NCBI GenBank assembly: GCA_903813345.2
Contig: CAIIXF020000001.1
Location: 44,843,885-44,907,884 of the forward strand
DNA length: 64,000 nucleotides
Origin: Owenia fusiformis
Lineage: Eukaryota > Annelida > Polychaeta > Sabellida > Oweniidae
Direction of reading: 5' to 3'
Positions 1-12,700 of this stretch are shown here, one piece after another. The notes beneath the pieces were generated by a model. The model saw nothing but the letters and a program-made list of their open reading frames with translations, did no database searches and was not told where the DNA came from. Each line of letters begins with the position of its first letter. Positions within the stretch are counted from its first letter, which is position 1. The position numbers were made by a program, and so were the translations under genes.

Positions 1-555
1 ATTGAATATTGTTTTTGAAATTCTTTTTATATTACCTTTCTTTACCAGGAAAAAAAGAAATTAAAGTTGAAAAATGATTTTCTTTGTTTTTGTTAACTTG
101 CTTAAGCTTGATGACATCACAATATTATATTATATCCTACCTCTAGTTATTTTTGAGACTATTGTTGCTTGGTTTAAATGAGTCAACACAAACCACTGTT
201 CATCTTTCTTGTTTTGTGTTGTGGTGTCCAAAACATTGAATTGCTCTTCTGGCTAAAATAACAGAAAAATCAACATATCTGTTTGAAAGGGTTTTGACCA
301 CTGGGTTATACTTTGACAATTATAGTAATGATACTTTTAAGTGCATTCTCACAAATTATCATTATACATATTATGTTATATTATTACAAAATAGCTACAT
401 GTTATACACAATGACACCATGAGGCATATATCAGGATTTACAAGAGCAAAATCCAATCAGACTATAAACTTAATGAAATATTGAGGAATCTGTTCAATCA
501 AATGAAATCCAGTATTAGAACAATTTACATAGATACTAGAAATTTCTTCTTTTAG
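1..555 (+). other. intron or upstream sequence of the gene ending at 732
   Basis: This stretch precedes the terminal exon at 556-732 and ends in a good pyrimidine-rich acceptor at 554-555. An acceptor-like TTTCTTTACCAG near 38-49 is followed by a short lysine-rich open stretch, but no convincing donor closes it, so I did not call an exon there. Otherwise I see only AT-rich sequence. Confidence 0.4.
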
Positions 556-732
556 GTTATGCCTGGAACTAGTAACAATAATTATTTGAACATTAATATC
601 AAACCTGATGACGATTCTAGTCTTGGGGAAAGCTTGGGTGGATGGAGGCAAGCTAACACTTTCACACAGCCTTTTACTATTTCAGCATCATTTGGATCGG
701 ACTTTGTACAGCACTTTGATGGCGAGTTGTAA
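556..732 (+). CDS. C-terminal exon of an unrecognised host gene (partial)
   Basis: A pyrimidine tract and AG at 554-555 open a 59-codon frame that starts in phase 0 and stops with TAA at 730-732. The peptide begins VMPGTSNNNYLNINIKPDDD and ends FGSDFVQHFDGEL. It is polar and acidic (a run of aspartates, then Ser/Gly/Thr-rich), with no membrane segment or recognisable domain, as expected of a disordered C-terminal tail. The rest of the gene must lie upstream of the window. An open frame on the opposite strand (457-651) overlaps it but has no splice support and looks like a shadow. I do not recognise the family. That this is a real exon rests on the strong acceptor, the coherent composition and the proper stop. 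Confidence 0.5.
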   Translation, partial: VMPGTSNNNYLNINIKPDDDSSLGESLGGWRQANTFTQPFTISASFGSDFVQHFDGEL

Positions 733-1186
733 TGCTGAAAGTGAACATTGAATGATAAGGATACACAAATACTGAATTATTAAAAAAAATGATGACTTAG
801 AGAATGTAGATCTTATCAAGGCACTCATGAATGGACAATCTTGACTTGGAAGTGGTCGTATCTTGGTAGCAAAATGATATATAACAATATTTGAGCTTTA
901 AAGCACTCTCATAACTGAGATGTTGAGATCGCAGGTGACACACATGTGTATAACGTTGAACTACCCTTTGCATTCGTTTGACCTCACTTCTGAAAAGAAA
1001 GCTTCATCTTCACTCTTTCATTTTACAATAAATCTCACCGAGCCAATCAGAGTTCATCGTCGAAATACGGAAGACTTTCTATATGGTCATTTCCTCTGAC
1101 ATCCCCGCACAGTTAATGAGCACGTATTTTGCGTATGTTCCTTCCACTTTGCTGATTGGTTGAGAAAGGATCAGCATGGTAGATTT
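733..1186. other. intergenic, nothing recognised
   Basis: The region holds the presumed 3' UTR and flank of the gene ending at 732. No coding frame or repeat ends were found. An open minus-strand frame at 1079-1450 runs across the border of the inserted element at 1196 and so is unlikely to be a gene. Confidence 0.4.
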
Positions 1187-1195
1187 GAAATTATT

Positions 1196-2030
1196 GGGTT
1201 TACGAAAAAGACTGACCCCACCGACCACCCACCGGTCGATGTTTTCCACTGGTAGCCTCAAAACAGGGTTTGAAGAAAATGTGTAAAAGACCGACCATAT
1301 CATGTAAAAGACCGAACATATTTGTAGCCTTAAAATATTAATAATTTGATTTTGAATGTCAATCGTTGGGACTAGGCAACGGTTTTTACCGATTTTGTAC
1401 CTTGCAACGAATGGCAAGCAAACAAATTGGGCATGACCGTCTCCTCTCAATTAATTGTCCTGCCTTAGGTCCTAACCTATCATTAACCAACCTATCGTTT
1501 CTACGGGAATCTATCCTAATTTTTTACTGAAATTTAACAATTTCGAAACAAAAATGATTTGTTATCGTCATAGCCTACTGAATACTGAACACGATATTAC
1601 ATGCGTTCTCTTATCGGGATTAAAAGTGACTTGCCATTTCAGTACACCATTAGAAAGCTTTTTTTGTCATATCAAATGTAGTTTTTACCAGTTGACGTTT
1701 GACAACTGAGAAATCAAACATAACGTTACGACGTCAACATCGACGATGTTTGTGTGTTTTTGTTATTGCGTTTCATATGAATGAATTTAATGCAATGTTA
1801 CGTGCGTTTTTTTCCAAAGTGACTAAACAGGATGAAATTGGTCTTCTAACTAATCACGACCTAGTAAAGGTACTATAGTCATTGGATTCCCAGTTTTAGT
1901 TTTACTTCTAAATGTAATTTTGCATTTTTTCATCTTTATGAAAAAGACCGTCAGCCGACCACCGACCACATGTACCCAACTGTGGAGAGTGACCGGTCGG
2001 TGGTCGGCGGTCGGTGTTTTTCGTAAACCC
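1196..2030. mobile_element. non-autonomous TIR element with 9-bp target duplication (MULE-like)
   Basis: The left end starts GGGTTTACGAAAAA and the right end is the inverted copy (TTTTTCGTAAACCC), each followed inward by related (A)CCGACC-rich sequence. The 9 bp GAAATTATT occur immediately outside both ends (1187-1195 and 2031-2039), a perfect target-site duplication. Nine-base duplications are typical of Mutator-like elements, so this is probably a MULE-derived MITE of 835 bp. No transposase frame is present. The subterminal zones are tiled with GACC/CGGT motifs in both orientations. Confidence 0.8.
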
Positions 2031-2117
2031 GAAATTATTTATTACCCGGGCTGTCACAGGCACCAATCTTCGGGGCGGGGTTGCTAAACTGAAGTATACA
2101 TGTAGTCTATACTAGCT

Positions 2118-2179
2118 GAGACTAACATTTATGTTAGTCTCGGATACTAGGCAGAGTGTAGTTTATAACTACACTCTGC
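2118..2179. repeat. two adjacent perfect hairpins
   Basis: Hairpin one has an 11-bp stem (GAGACTAACAT at 2118-2128 paired with 2131-2141) around a 2-base loop. Hairpin two has a 13-bp stem (GCAGAGTGTAGTT at 2151-2163 paired with 2167-2179) around a 3-base loop. Both are perfect and lie 9 bases apart. No gene adjoins them. They may be part of an eroded foldback element or structured RNA, but the sequence alone does not say which. Confidence 0.7.
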
Positions 2180-3204
2180 GCGCAGGGTAACGGAGACACA
2201 CTCAAATGCGATTGTATGGGGTAACGTTGAACTGACTTGACAGCAGGATCTCTGACTTACATGTACACTGGCTGCCTAGTCTATATCCAATATCAGACTA
2301 GAGGATACAGTATTAGTCTAACTGACCAGGAACTGATATCTGGCTTTTGATAGAGAAAATCTGTAGGATAGGGTCCTGGGTCATCTTTGACAAGACAGTT
2401 GAATCTTTAGACTTGTTGTAAACATCTCATATAAATGATATAACAATGAACACATACAACAACTTTTGGTTTTGTTATTACAAAGACCAGTGTTGGAAAT
2501 GCTGATAAAAAGTTGAGAAATTTTTATTTTCCGAAAGCAACATGGCGTCAGAAAAAAATCTCGAAAAAAATACTTTTTTCTCTCTAAAATGTCACAAAAC
2601 TACTTTTATTCTTACCTCATCAAGTAAAGTACAACTCCATTCATACTCTAGTACTATTATTTCATTTGACTTATATCAAAGTCTAATCAACCAATATCCA
2701 AGCCCCACGCCGCCACCTGAAAAGGGACACCTGGAAAGGGGCACCTAGGTGTGGGACACCTAGGTGGTATTTAGTAACACCCCATCGAAGTCAATTACCG
2801 CGAGATTTCAAACGAGATGTAAAAAATCAACAGAAAAGTTTTTGACTAAAAAGTACTATTTTATCAATTTATTGCTCTTCCAGAAGAGTTATAAACGGTT
2901 TCACCTTCAAAGTAAGTAGTAAAGAAGTATATGTTTATAACTGCATACATGTTAGTACTTACAAATGTAAACATTCCAGCATATTGTCACAATGAGCTAA
3001 ATTCATGTCTCAGTTTCATGTCTCAAACCAAGGACGTCTACTCTGAGGTTGACGTCCTTGCTCAAACTAAGATTTTCGACATCTAAAAAGTCACTAATTA
3101 GTGGAAGCATCACATGTTGATCTCTACAGGAGGTTAATCCAATTTGCTATGGTAATCCATTAAAATTCTAATTTGCCAATTATCACGTTATTACCTGTTT
3201 TCAT
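2180..3204. other. intergenic, only short repeats seen
   Basis: No coding evidence. Near 2700-2765 there is a short stretch of repeated GGGACACCTAGGTG-like words, and near 3020-3055 an imperfect hairpin built on AAGGACGTC/GACGTCCTT. The open frame 2542-2748 has low-complexity composition and no splice context. Confidence 0.4.
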
Positions 3205-5798
3205 CATAGGAGACAGGTTACCTGAAAAGGAAGATAGATATCATTATCAAGGACTGAAACTGAGGCAAGTCTACCCTGGCTGAAATCAGCTCTGAAATAA
3301 CAATTACTGCATGTCAAGCCATCATTCAATGCTGATTTTGTAGAAAACAGATCTGTCCATCCTTCTACATGTGAGTTTTTCCCATAAAGATGCTTGATTA
3401 AGGCGACGCTATATTAAATAAAAAGTACAAAAAATGACTGCCATATTTTTTTGATAAAGACACATGTTTTTAAAATCTGTTTACCTTGTATATGAATTGT
3501 GTATCTTGACTAATGAAACATGTCAAAGTTAACATCACACAAAAAATGCATTTTTCCAAACTATGAATTGGAGGTGCATGGATCCCCAAAGCTAGCATGA
3601 AGAGTGTGAAGTGAGGCTAATTTTTGAAAGTTTCAAGGGGTAGCCTTGCAACAGTCACACATTTGCAAGAGTCTAAAATTTCCACAAATCATCTTACCTT
3701 TCCCAGGAACAACGAAGGAGCATGAAAATGTGCACTTCTTGCATTGTTAGAGTATAATAAAGCTCAAACCATTGTAAATTCTAAATATTTCATGTCCACA
3801 TTTTGTTTGCCGGAACTACTTCTAGACTTCCTGATTAATCCTCATGCAAGTTTTGTGACTACACCAAGTGGCATGGATTATCACTTGTATGTTTTATCTA
3901 TTACAGTGTAATTATCATGATAGATACATGATAGAGGCTTTATGAATGATAAACAATGGAAACATGAATGAAGATAACTCTGGACTAAAAAATAGTTCCA
4001 GGAAACAAAATGGTGGACATGAAATATTTAGAATTCACAATGGTTTGAGCTTTATTATACTCTAACAATGCAAGAAGTACACATTTTCGTGCTCCTTCGT
4101 TGTTCCTTGGTAAGGTAAGACTATATCTAGAAATTTTGAATTCTTGCAAATGTGTGTCTGTTGCAAGGCTACTCCTTGAAACTTTCAAAAAATAGCCTCA
4201 CTTCGCACTCTTCATGCTAGCTTTTGGGAGCCATACTCCTCCAATTCATAGTTATGAAAAATGCGTTTAAATGTGAGGTTTTCTTTTATGTGTCTCTTTA
4301 GTCAGGAAATGCATTCACATACAAGGAAAACAGTATACAAAATCTTCTGACTTTATCAAAAAAATATGGCTCCCATGTTTTTGTACTTTTGATTAAATTA
4401 AATGTCACCTTAAGTAGAAATTCATCAAATTATACCCCTAGAATATCAAAGTTCAACTGTACATCAATCGCGTGAGGAAAAAAAACAAATCCATTCTTCA
4501 CCTTCTGTTCACAAACCCTTCTTCTTCTTCTTGGAAAAGTTGTCCCTCATTTGACTAACAGCAAATGTGTATGTTTATGCAGCAATATATGTTAGTTTAG
4601 AAAATGATTAATTACAATCTTACCTGTAGTTCACAGAAACATCCTAAGTATGAAAATATTTCACTAAAAATACATGCTTCCATTTTGTCACATGTTCATA
4701 ATAATTTACATATTGACCATGTGATGTTGACAGGGAGTGTAAACGCACCTAGCGTACAGGAAATATGTTATGATATTTATTAAGAAATTAGGTATGGTAA
4801 TCATTATTACTTATTGTATTAAGCCCCCAACCCACTTCACAAAGTTCATGAAGTACCAAGGAAAGACCAAATATTAAATAAATTAGAAAAATTTGAATTT
4901 CCAAAAAAATCAAGTGGGCGATAATAGAGCCTCTGAAACATGGCAAAAGTGACATATTTTGTAATTTTCAATGCACTCCCGATAATTATCTATCATTGTG
5001 TGCTTTCCACACCATATCAAACTAATATTATCTAAAAATAATGTATGTAATAAGTTAATGAAGGAAAAATTTAATGTTTCAGAGACTCTATTATCGCCCA
5101 CTTGATTTTTTGGGAAATTCAAATTTTTCTAATTTATTTAGTATTTGGTCTTTCCTTGGTACTTCATGAACTTTGTGAAGTGGGTTGGGGGCTTAATACA
5201 ATAAGTAATAATGATTACCATACCTAATTTCTTAATAAATATCATAACATATTTCCTGTACGCTAGGTGCGTTTACACTCCCTGTCAACATCACATGGTC
5301 AATATGTAAATTATTATGAACATGTGACAAAATGGAAGCATGTATTTTTAGTGAAATATTTTCATACTTAGGATGTTTCTGTGAACTACAGGTAAGATTG
5401 TAATTAATCATTTTCTAAACTAACATATATTGCTGCATAAACATACACATTTGCTGTTAGTCAAATGAGGGACAACTTTTCCAAGAAGAAGAAGAAGGGT
5501 TTGTGAACAGAAGGTGAAGAATGGATTTGTTTTTTTTCCTCACGCGATTGATGTACAGTTGAACTTTGATATTCTAGGGGTATAATTTGATGAATTTCTA
5601 CTTAATTAAGCATCTTTATGGGAAAAACTCACATGTAGAAGGATGGACAGATCTGTTTTCTACAAAATCAGCATTGAATGACGGCTTGACATGCAGTAAT
5701 TGTTATTTCAGAGCTGATTTCAGCCAGGGTAGACTTGCCTCAGTTTCAGTCCTTGATAATGATATCTATCTTCCTTTTCAGGTAACCTGTCTCCTATG
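3205..5798. repeat. very long near-perfect palindrome (foldback), interrupted by a TTAA element
   Basis: Sequence from 3205 to 3401 and then 4410 to 4940 reads almost identically, reversed and complemented, as 5798 back to 5075, leaving a loop of about 134 bases (4941-5074). The only large difference is the 1 kb element at 3402-4409, which sits in the left arm; the matching place in the right arm is empty. Before that insertion the palindrome was about 1.6 kb with arms of about 720 bp. The arms differ at only a few positions that I noticed, so the inversion is young or kept alike by gene conversion. No transposase frame and no clear target duplication were seen. Confidence 0.8.
3402..4409. 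mobile_element. TTAA-flanked foldback MITE (piggyBac-like target)
   Basis: The element starts GGCGACGCTATATT and ends in the inverted AATGTCACC, with TTAA directly outside both ends (3398-3401 and 4410-4413). The empty site is visible in the other arm of the surrounding palindrome, where one TTAA stands at the equivalent point, so the borders are well fixed. Arms of about 400 bp (roughly 3402-3815 and 3985-4409) are inverted copies at perhaps 85 percent identity, with a central spacer. TTAA duplication is the signature of piggyBac transposition. No transposase is encoded, so this is a non-autonomous derivative. Confidence 0.8.
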
Positions 5799-5842
5799 GT
5801 TTTCATACCCAGATATCACTGTAGGAGATTGATTCTGTTTAA

Positions 5843-6256
5843 GGACAGGGTGCATGTTGGGAAATTTTCTGCATTCCTCAATTGAGTCACATGTTATTTT
5901 TCAAACAAGAATAACTCCTTCCCCACATTGTCTACATCTTCCAAGTTTGCACAAAGAGTGCACTTATGTGCCTAGAAAAGCCTTGTGAGAAGGTTTGTTT
6001 TGTAAAATGTAGAAAAAATGAGAAAATTCAGTGAAAAAAAATTCTGAAAATTTTCTGATTTTTTTCACTGAATTTTCTTGTTTTTTATACACTTTATCAA
6101 AACATTCTTCTCACAAGTCTTTTCTAGGCACATAAGTGCACTCTTTGTGCAAAACTGGAAGATGTAGACAATGTGGGGAAGGAGTGATTCTTGTTTGAAA
6201 AATAACATGTGACTCAATTGAGGAATGCAGAAAATTTCCCATCATGCACCCTGACC
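5843..6256. mobile_element. second TTAA-flanked palindromic MITE
   Basis: The 414 bp element starts GGACAGGGTGCATG and ends in the inverse CATGCACCCTGACC. TTAA stands directly outside both ends (5839-5842 and 6257-6260). The whole element is a near-perfect palindrome with arms of about 200 bp that meet near 6050. It uses the same target as the element at 3402-4409 but its tip sequence differs, so it belongs to a different family of the same target type. Non-coding. Confidence 0.8.
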
Positions 6257-6260
6257 TTAA

Positions 6261-6770
6261 ATAGTCTAAATATCAATATTGAAATTTATGGAAAATTGAC
6301 TGTTCCACTTAGTAGGTTAATCTTTCAATATGGGGTGTTCACTGTTCAAGTTCGGAGGTGTTCCACTTACAGAGGTTCAATTAACATTAAGTCAATCTCA
6401 TCTGTCTAGTTTGTCCTCCGAATCATCCTCCATCCATCTTCCGAACACAGGCTTCCAGAACTCTTGTTCGGATGATGAGTTTGTGTTTAATTGTGTTACT
6501 TATATCATATCACAGTATTTAGTTAAATAGCATTCAAAAAGTAGGTAAGTGATGACCTTCATAAGACCGTAGACCCGTCATGATATATTTCTTTGATGCT
6601 AGTAAAATAGCCTATTCTATGCTTACCTTGTGATTTTTTTTAAATCATTTTATTTAGCCTAGGGTTTACAGTTTACACTATTATATCCCCCAGGGGTCTA
6701 CATATAAAATTTTGTAATTTGCTTGAGTAAAACATTACAACATACCAGTTCTCATTTTAGATAGTGGAGA
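6261..6770 (+). other. probable 5' UTR and promoter side of the 6771-23213 gene
   Basis: A strong splice donor (GTAG|GTAAGT, exon end 6544) lies upstream of the acceptor at 6759-6760, whose exon carries the start codon ten bases in. An in-frame TAG at 6762-6764 fixes ATG 6771 as the first usable start in that exon. The presumed 5' UTR exon contains a 66-codon open frame from ATG 6330 (starting MGCSLFKFGG, serine-rich) that could be an upstream ORF. Its end has no donor in a usable phase, so I do not join it to the main gene. The transcription start is not visible. Confidence 0.35.
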
Positions 6771-9700
6771 ATGCCTGCAGCTCCTCCAAAGACTCCTTGC
6801 AGGCATGAGGTGAGGACACCATCAGAGGGGGTGACTCTACAGAAGACTGTATTCATAGGCTACACTGATGTCTTGGCTGCAGGAAGGCTAGTACAAATAA
6901 CAACAATCAATTAGTAGCTGGGACAAAACAAGTCATCCCTTTCTTTTTTTCTGATAATTTTTTCAATTCTCAATAATTTTTATCGAATAGTTATTTCGCG
7001 AAAACATGATATAATGGAAATAAAGACAATACTTATTCTAGAAACAACAAATAAAAAACAAATATAAGGTAAAGTTGTTGAATCCTCCAAAAATATTGTG
7101 AGCTTGGACAGTAATTATATTCAGGTCTACAAGGCCTTTACAATAAAGTAACATGTTTAGTTGTATACTTTTTTTGTGAGCCTATCAAGTATCAATGCCT
7201 ATTTTTCTACAGCCGGGCCTTGTTAGGCATTGACACAAAGCAAATGAAAATTGAATATGATGAGCTGAATATCCCAGATCTGAACAATTTACAACCTGCT
7301 GTTACAAGAGGCATAGAACCTGACCCTACAGAGAAAGATTTCCTCCACTTACAGATATTGAACCACAAGTATGAGCAGGTCGGATATTATCCTAAGCTAG
7401 AGTGACTGACTGTTTAACACTCTTTACTAACTGATAAATGTCTTAACTCGTTGAGCCATTCAGAATCTGCTGGTTATCAAAGATTGTAATTTCTTAAAGT
7501 ATTACTTACTGTGACTCTTAACTTTAAGGGCTCTCAGAAAGGTTGATATCTTAACTGTTATATTATTGCTCTTAGTCACATGCTTAAGTGTATACAGAGA
7601 GTCAGCATACATGCACATGCAACGAACTATCACATTATGAGTGTCCAGATGTTATAAATTATTTAAAACATAGGAGATGGAGTACATGTATTAACTATGC
7701 ACATTTTATAACTGAAATGTCTTTAGTCTTGTGCATGATTTGCTTCTTCCAGTGCTCCCTTGTTATTGTCAACACAGTTGTGCCAGCTGACAAGTGCCAT
7801 GTAGTCGCCAACAAAATCATGGATATGTGTTCTAGAGGGTAATGTAACATCTTTTTGTCCAGTGTCATAGGACCTACTTCCGGCACTTGATAAACTAAAC
7901 TTCATATAAAAAACAATTAAGACAAGGCTGAATTGATAAAAATGTCGTTGCATACTCAACCACTGGGGTTTAGTCATTGTTACCTCTTTAAGATGAATGA
8001 AACAGACAACTGCAACATTTTATAGAACTTTAAATAATAATGCAATCCAGGACTGTATCTTTATGCAGCAAATGTTGTTGTGTGAAAAAGTTCAGTTGGG
8101 GCATACATACCAAATAAGATGATTGTAAGGGTTTCATTTACTCCCAATTCTTTAAAAACATTCAATAACTTTTAAAATAAAGTTTTAACCATAGCCTTAC
8201 CCGGGAGCTTAACATCCATCATTGAAATGTTGACACTTGCAAGCTGTGCATTGGAAAATATCAATCTTGAATTTTTTTTAACCATAGTTAGAAAGAATCT
8301 ATATGTATCATGAAAAAGGTAACCTGATTTGGTTACAGTATTGCTGTGTATTTCAGGGGTACAGAGAGAATATTTCTGCTTAGTGCTGTTCCAGTCAATC
8401 TGCCCAAGTCACTTTCATCCCGTGCATCAAACCCTTTGTTTGAGAACTGCAGGTTCTGTGAACCAGGTAACACTAGGTTAAGTTTATTTCATAAAAGGTA
8501 ATACTTTTCATAACTGCATGTTACAATTAGTGTAATCACTAATGCCTTAAGTTAATGTCAATCTGAGAGGTTAGTGGAATTTTTCAATTTTCCAATTCAT
8601 AGAAATAAGTAACTAACATGATTGATAATTTTGGGCCTAACTTCTTTTCTGTAATTATTGAAAATGAAAAAACACTAGGTATTATATCTCTGTAACGTTG
8701 TACTGTTGTATTTTGCAGCCACAATGTATGAATCTCTCCCCATTACTACACTAATCCACGACCATTTCCTCAACACAATGCTACAGCTGATCAATGTAGA
8801 GGGAATCCCAACATCTGTTCTCATTATCCCTGCCACTAGAGGGCGTGGTGGTAGAGCGTCAAAAGAGGATGGGTCAGCTCAGGTACGGTCACAATCAATT
8901 AATTATTCTACTCATGCTTTGTTTCATATATCTTTTGATATTAGATGAATCTGTCGTCAAAAGAAGCATGGTGTAATATAATCCCACCAAATGGATCTGG
9001 AAGGATATAGAGAATCCCTTTATCCATCTAGTTTAAATGTAGCTTTGTTTAGCTGCACCTAAATGCCATTTTGGGTGTCCAAAAACTATGATGTGTCTTT
9101 TTTATGTGTCTTAGGCATGTAATAAAATATGCACAGGTGCACTTTCATATAACAGAATAACAGGACAAGCAATTAACTGATAATATGATAAAATCAAATG
9201 CCATTTTGAATAACAGCTGTTATTTCAAATCAACAGCAAATGAGCAGAAGATCAAAATAATCTATAAAGCAACATATGATTGCTGGTGAAGTTAGGTTAT
9301 CGCAAACAATTTCAAACGATTCTAACTTGAATTATGAATATTTTCTGATCATGAACATGGGTGTATCTTTTAGATCCATTCATTATCTTCAAGAAAAGTA
9401 TGTATAATGATAATTTAGTTAATCAGACCTAAGTGATATTGAAGGGGCAATGGACCAATCAACATACTTTTTCAAAAATGTTGACCTAATTTTCACCAAA
9501 AATGCAACCTTTTATTAAATTGTTGAATGCATAATTAGAATGTGCCTTGAGACATGTTCGATTTCCTTAAAGGAAAAGTTGATTGCTCCAGGGACTTAAA
9601 AGATATTGAATTTGGATGACCAAAATGAACTGAAACCAATGGATAGCATGAGGTTTTTCAATGAAGAAATAACATGGGGAACACTTATCTTAAAGCAATT

Positions 9701-12700
9701 AAGTTTTTCTTTTATGAACTATTTGATTCATTAAAATAAAGAATAGTAATGCATTAAACATTGTAACAAATGATTGCATTTCTGGTGAAAATGGGGTCAA
9801 CATCTTTGAAAAAGTGTGTTGATGGGTTGATTGCTAGTTAAATATCTCTGAGTTTGTTTGACTTTATTATCACTGTACAGTAAAACCTGCGTATAGTGAA
9901 CAGTTTTTTGCCAAGAAAAAATGTTCACTGTTGGTAGGTGTTCACTACACCAAGGATTTGATTTCGCGGCATTTTGCCGTATTATATAAAGAGACCAGCT
10001 ATTAAAAGAGAGGAGGGAATAATCAATTTAATTTGTATTTTCTACCCATATTAACCCATGGCACTCTAGCGTTAAGTATTTGATTTGTTGTCATGTTATA
10101 TACAAACTGACTTATTTTAGACTCACTGTCATCTGAATGGTTCTTCCTTTTATTGTCAAATTTTAATCTCTTTATAATTCTTTTTATCTCATCAAGATGG
10201 TCCTTTAAACAGTGGAATCTTTGAGACATTTGAGTCACTTAAAGGACTTTATTGAATTAGTTAAAGGAAATGATAGATGCAGTTAATAGTGAAATGATCA
10301 TGATTTATAATTTTAATCCAATCTTCTTTTTTTTTAAATTGACGGGATGAGAAAAAGATTTAGTTGGGATTTAGCAGATAGAGGTAATAATAGTTAACCA
10401 GATTATCTCCAAGCAATCAATCCCAGACGCATATCCTGTTTTACAAAAACAAAGCTTATTAAGAATTATAATTAGTCACACCTGTTTCAATAGAAGAAGA
10501 GATCAAGATCTCAAATTGACCTTTTAATTATTTTTGGCAGGTAATATAAACATAAACTGCTTAACTCTGATAAGGCAGTTGCAGAAAATCCGCGAGAAAT
10601 CTTATATCTGATTCAATGTTCACTAGAGACAGGATAATTCAACTGATTTTGCCAAGATTTAGTGTTCACTGTTCACAATAGGTAGGTGTCCACTATAGGA
10701 TTGTACTTAAACATGGGAGTCAATGGGAGAAAAAGATTTTGCCGAATAAAAATGTTCACTGTTGATAGGTGTTCACTAGAGAGATGTGTTCACTAACTTA
10801 GGTTTTACTGTATATAATTTTCTTTGAGATAATGAATTGATCTAAAAGATAAACCTGTCTTCATTGTCAGAAAATAGTCATAATCCAAGATTTAACCTTC
10901 TGAAATTGTTTGCGATAACCTACGTGCTCCTCTATACTTTAAGTACTCCTTTTTTTTTTATTAATCATCAAATATTTATTTATTCCAAGAGTCAATTGTA
11001 TTGTAATTCAATTGTATTGTTAACGGAATAATTGCTTTTGTTTACATCATTGGCGGCAATTTTCAAAATAATAAAGATGGAATACTCTGAAAAAATTACT
11101 CCGACATGAGCCATATAGATTATGAGTTATAATTTATAACCCTTGAGTCAGTTTATTTGAAAAACGGGCCCTCCTGTTAATGGTTGTGAACCTTACTAGA
11201 TTATAAAACAATTAATTTACCAGCTGTTCCAGACATTTAATTTTCCTGTTTTATACATTTGGGTTACATAAATTTTGGTTTGCCCATTAAAAGGTGAATA
11301 TATCAAGGGTTAAAGCAGTTAATGACTTGACCTAAAATAAGTGTAGCTCAATGTTTATGAAATGAACTTTAACCAGAGATGTAATGGATTTGCTAATCAG
11401 CTATGTGACATGTGATAATCCTAACTACATGTAGAACCAGAACAACGGCAACGCCAAAGCGTAGCGAATCCCATCGAACAGAAATGGCTGGCATTTTTAG
11501 AAACGAATAGCAAATATCATAAAACAACACACCAGAAAGGCCACCATTTTCAAAATGGTTGCTCACTAGCCAAGTTGTCATCAGAAGAAACACATAAAAA
11601 TGGTGGCCATTTTTCAAAATGGCCGACGAGTCCCCAAAGTTTTATTAGACAATGTGCCATGCTTAAAGTATTCACATATCAAATATGAACAAAATCGCTC
11701 CACTACTTTTCGAGTTATAGTAAAATACGTTAAAATGGCAGCCATTTTTCACTTTTTTTTCAAAATGGCCGCCTTCTACCAAAAGTGTCATAGGACAGTG
11801 TGCTATGCTTATAGTATTCACATACCAAATATGAACAAAATCGCTCCACTACTTTTCGAGTTATAGTAAAATACGTTAAAATGGCGGCCATTTTTCAAAA
11901 TTGCGGCCATTTTTCAAAATGGCCGCCTTCTACCAAAAGTGTCTTTAAACAATGTCCAATGCTTATAGTATTCACATACCAAATATGAACAAAATCGCTC
12001 AACTATTTTTTGAGTTACAGCAAAAATCGTAAAATGACGAGTAAAGGCCGTCATTTTTCAAGATGGCTGCCATGTGCTTCTTTAATATCTACATTTGTAG
12101 CATTATTAATGCCCTTTATAATATTTTTACATTTAAAACATATTGCTATTACAGTTTTACATATTGCACCTAAATTACTGTAAAATCGGCACTAAAATGG
12201 CCGCCATTTTGAAATGAGCGGCCATTTTGAAAATCGGCTTTCGAGCAGAACTTCTACCCCCATAGGGTATATGTGTACAAAATATGAATAAAATCGGGCC
12301 AACGGTATTTGAGTTATTGCCCGGACGGACGGACGGACGGACGGACGTACGTACGGACAGACGGACGTACGTACGGACGGACGGACGGACGTACGTACGG
12401 ACGGACGGACGGACGGACAGAGGCGTTCCCTTTATCCCTCCGAACTTCGTTCGATGGGATAATAATGGATGACACACAATGGGATAAATAAATACAATAT
12501 CATTAATCTCCAATGCTCCAATACGCGATAACGTTTAGTTTAGTTCAGTTTAGTTTAGTTACCTCCCGTTTGGAGAGCTCTCATGTATGGTACAACTTTG
12601 TCTACATTCGGGTTCTTTCCCATTGGATTACACAGGGGTGCTATTTTCAATGCCGCACTGCGACTCTATTAAACATTTATGTAGAGTTGCATTTGCACAA

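Larger units (their letters stand above)
9293..10922. mobile_element. TIR element with 22-bp perfect ends, carrying two nested elements
   Basis: The left end TAGGTTATCGCAAACAATTT (9293 onward) is matched by its exact inverse ending at 10922; the perfect match covers 22 bp. Inside lie a palindromic MITE (9447-9834) and a TA-flanked element (9878-10810), so the original element was only a few hundred bases long. No target duplication is evident at the outer ends, and no coding frame is present. Confidence 0.6.

Noticed and set aside
12284-12491. Open frames rich in TDGRTDGR or VRTYVR
   Set aside because: They are translations of the GGAC/GTAC microsatellite on both strands.
12533-12560. TTTAG-rich stretch as interstitial telomeric sequence
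   Set aside because: The unit is TTTAG/TTCAG, not TTAGGG, and the run is only about 28 bases.
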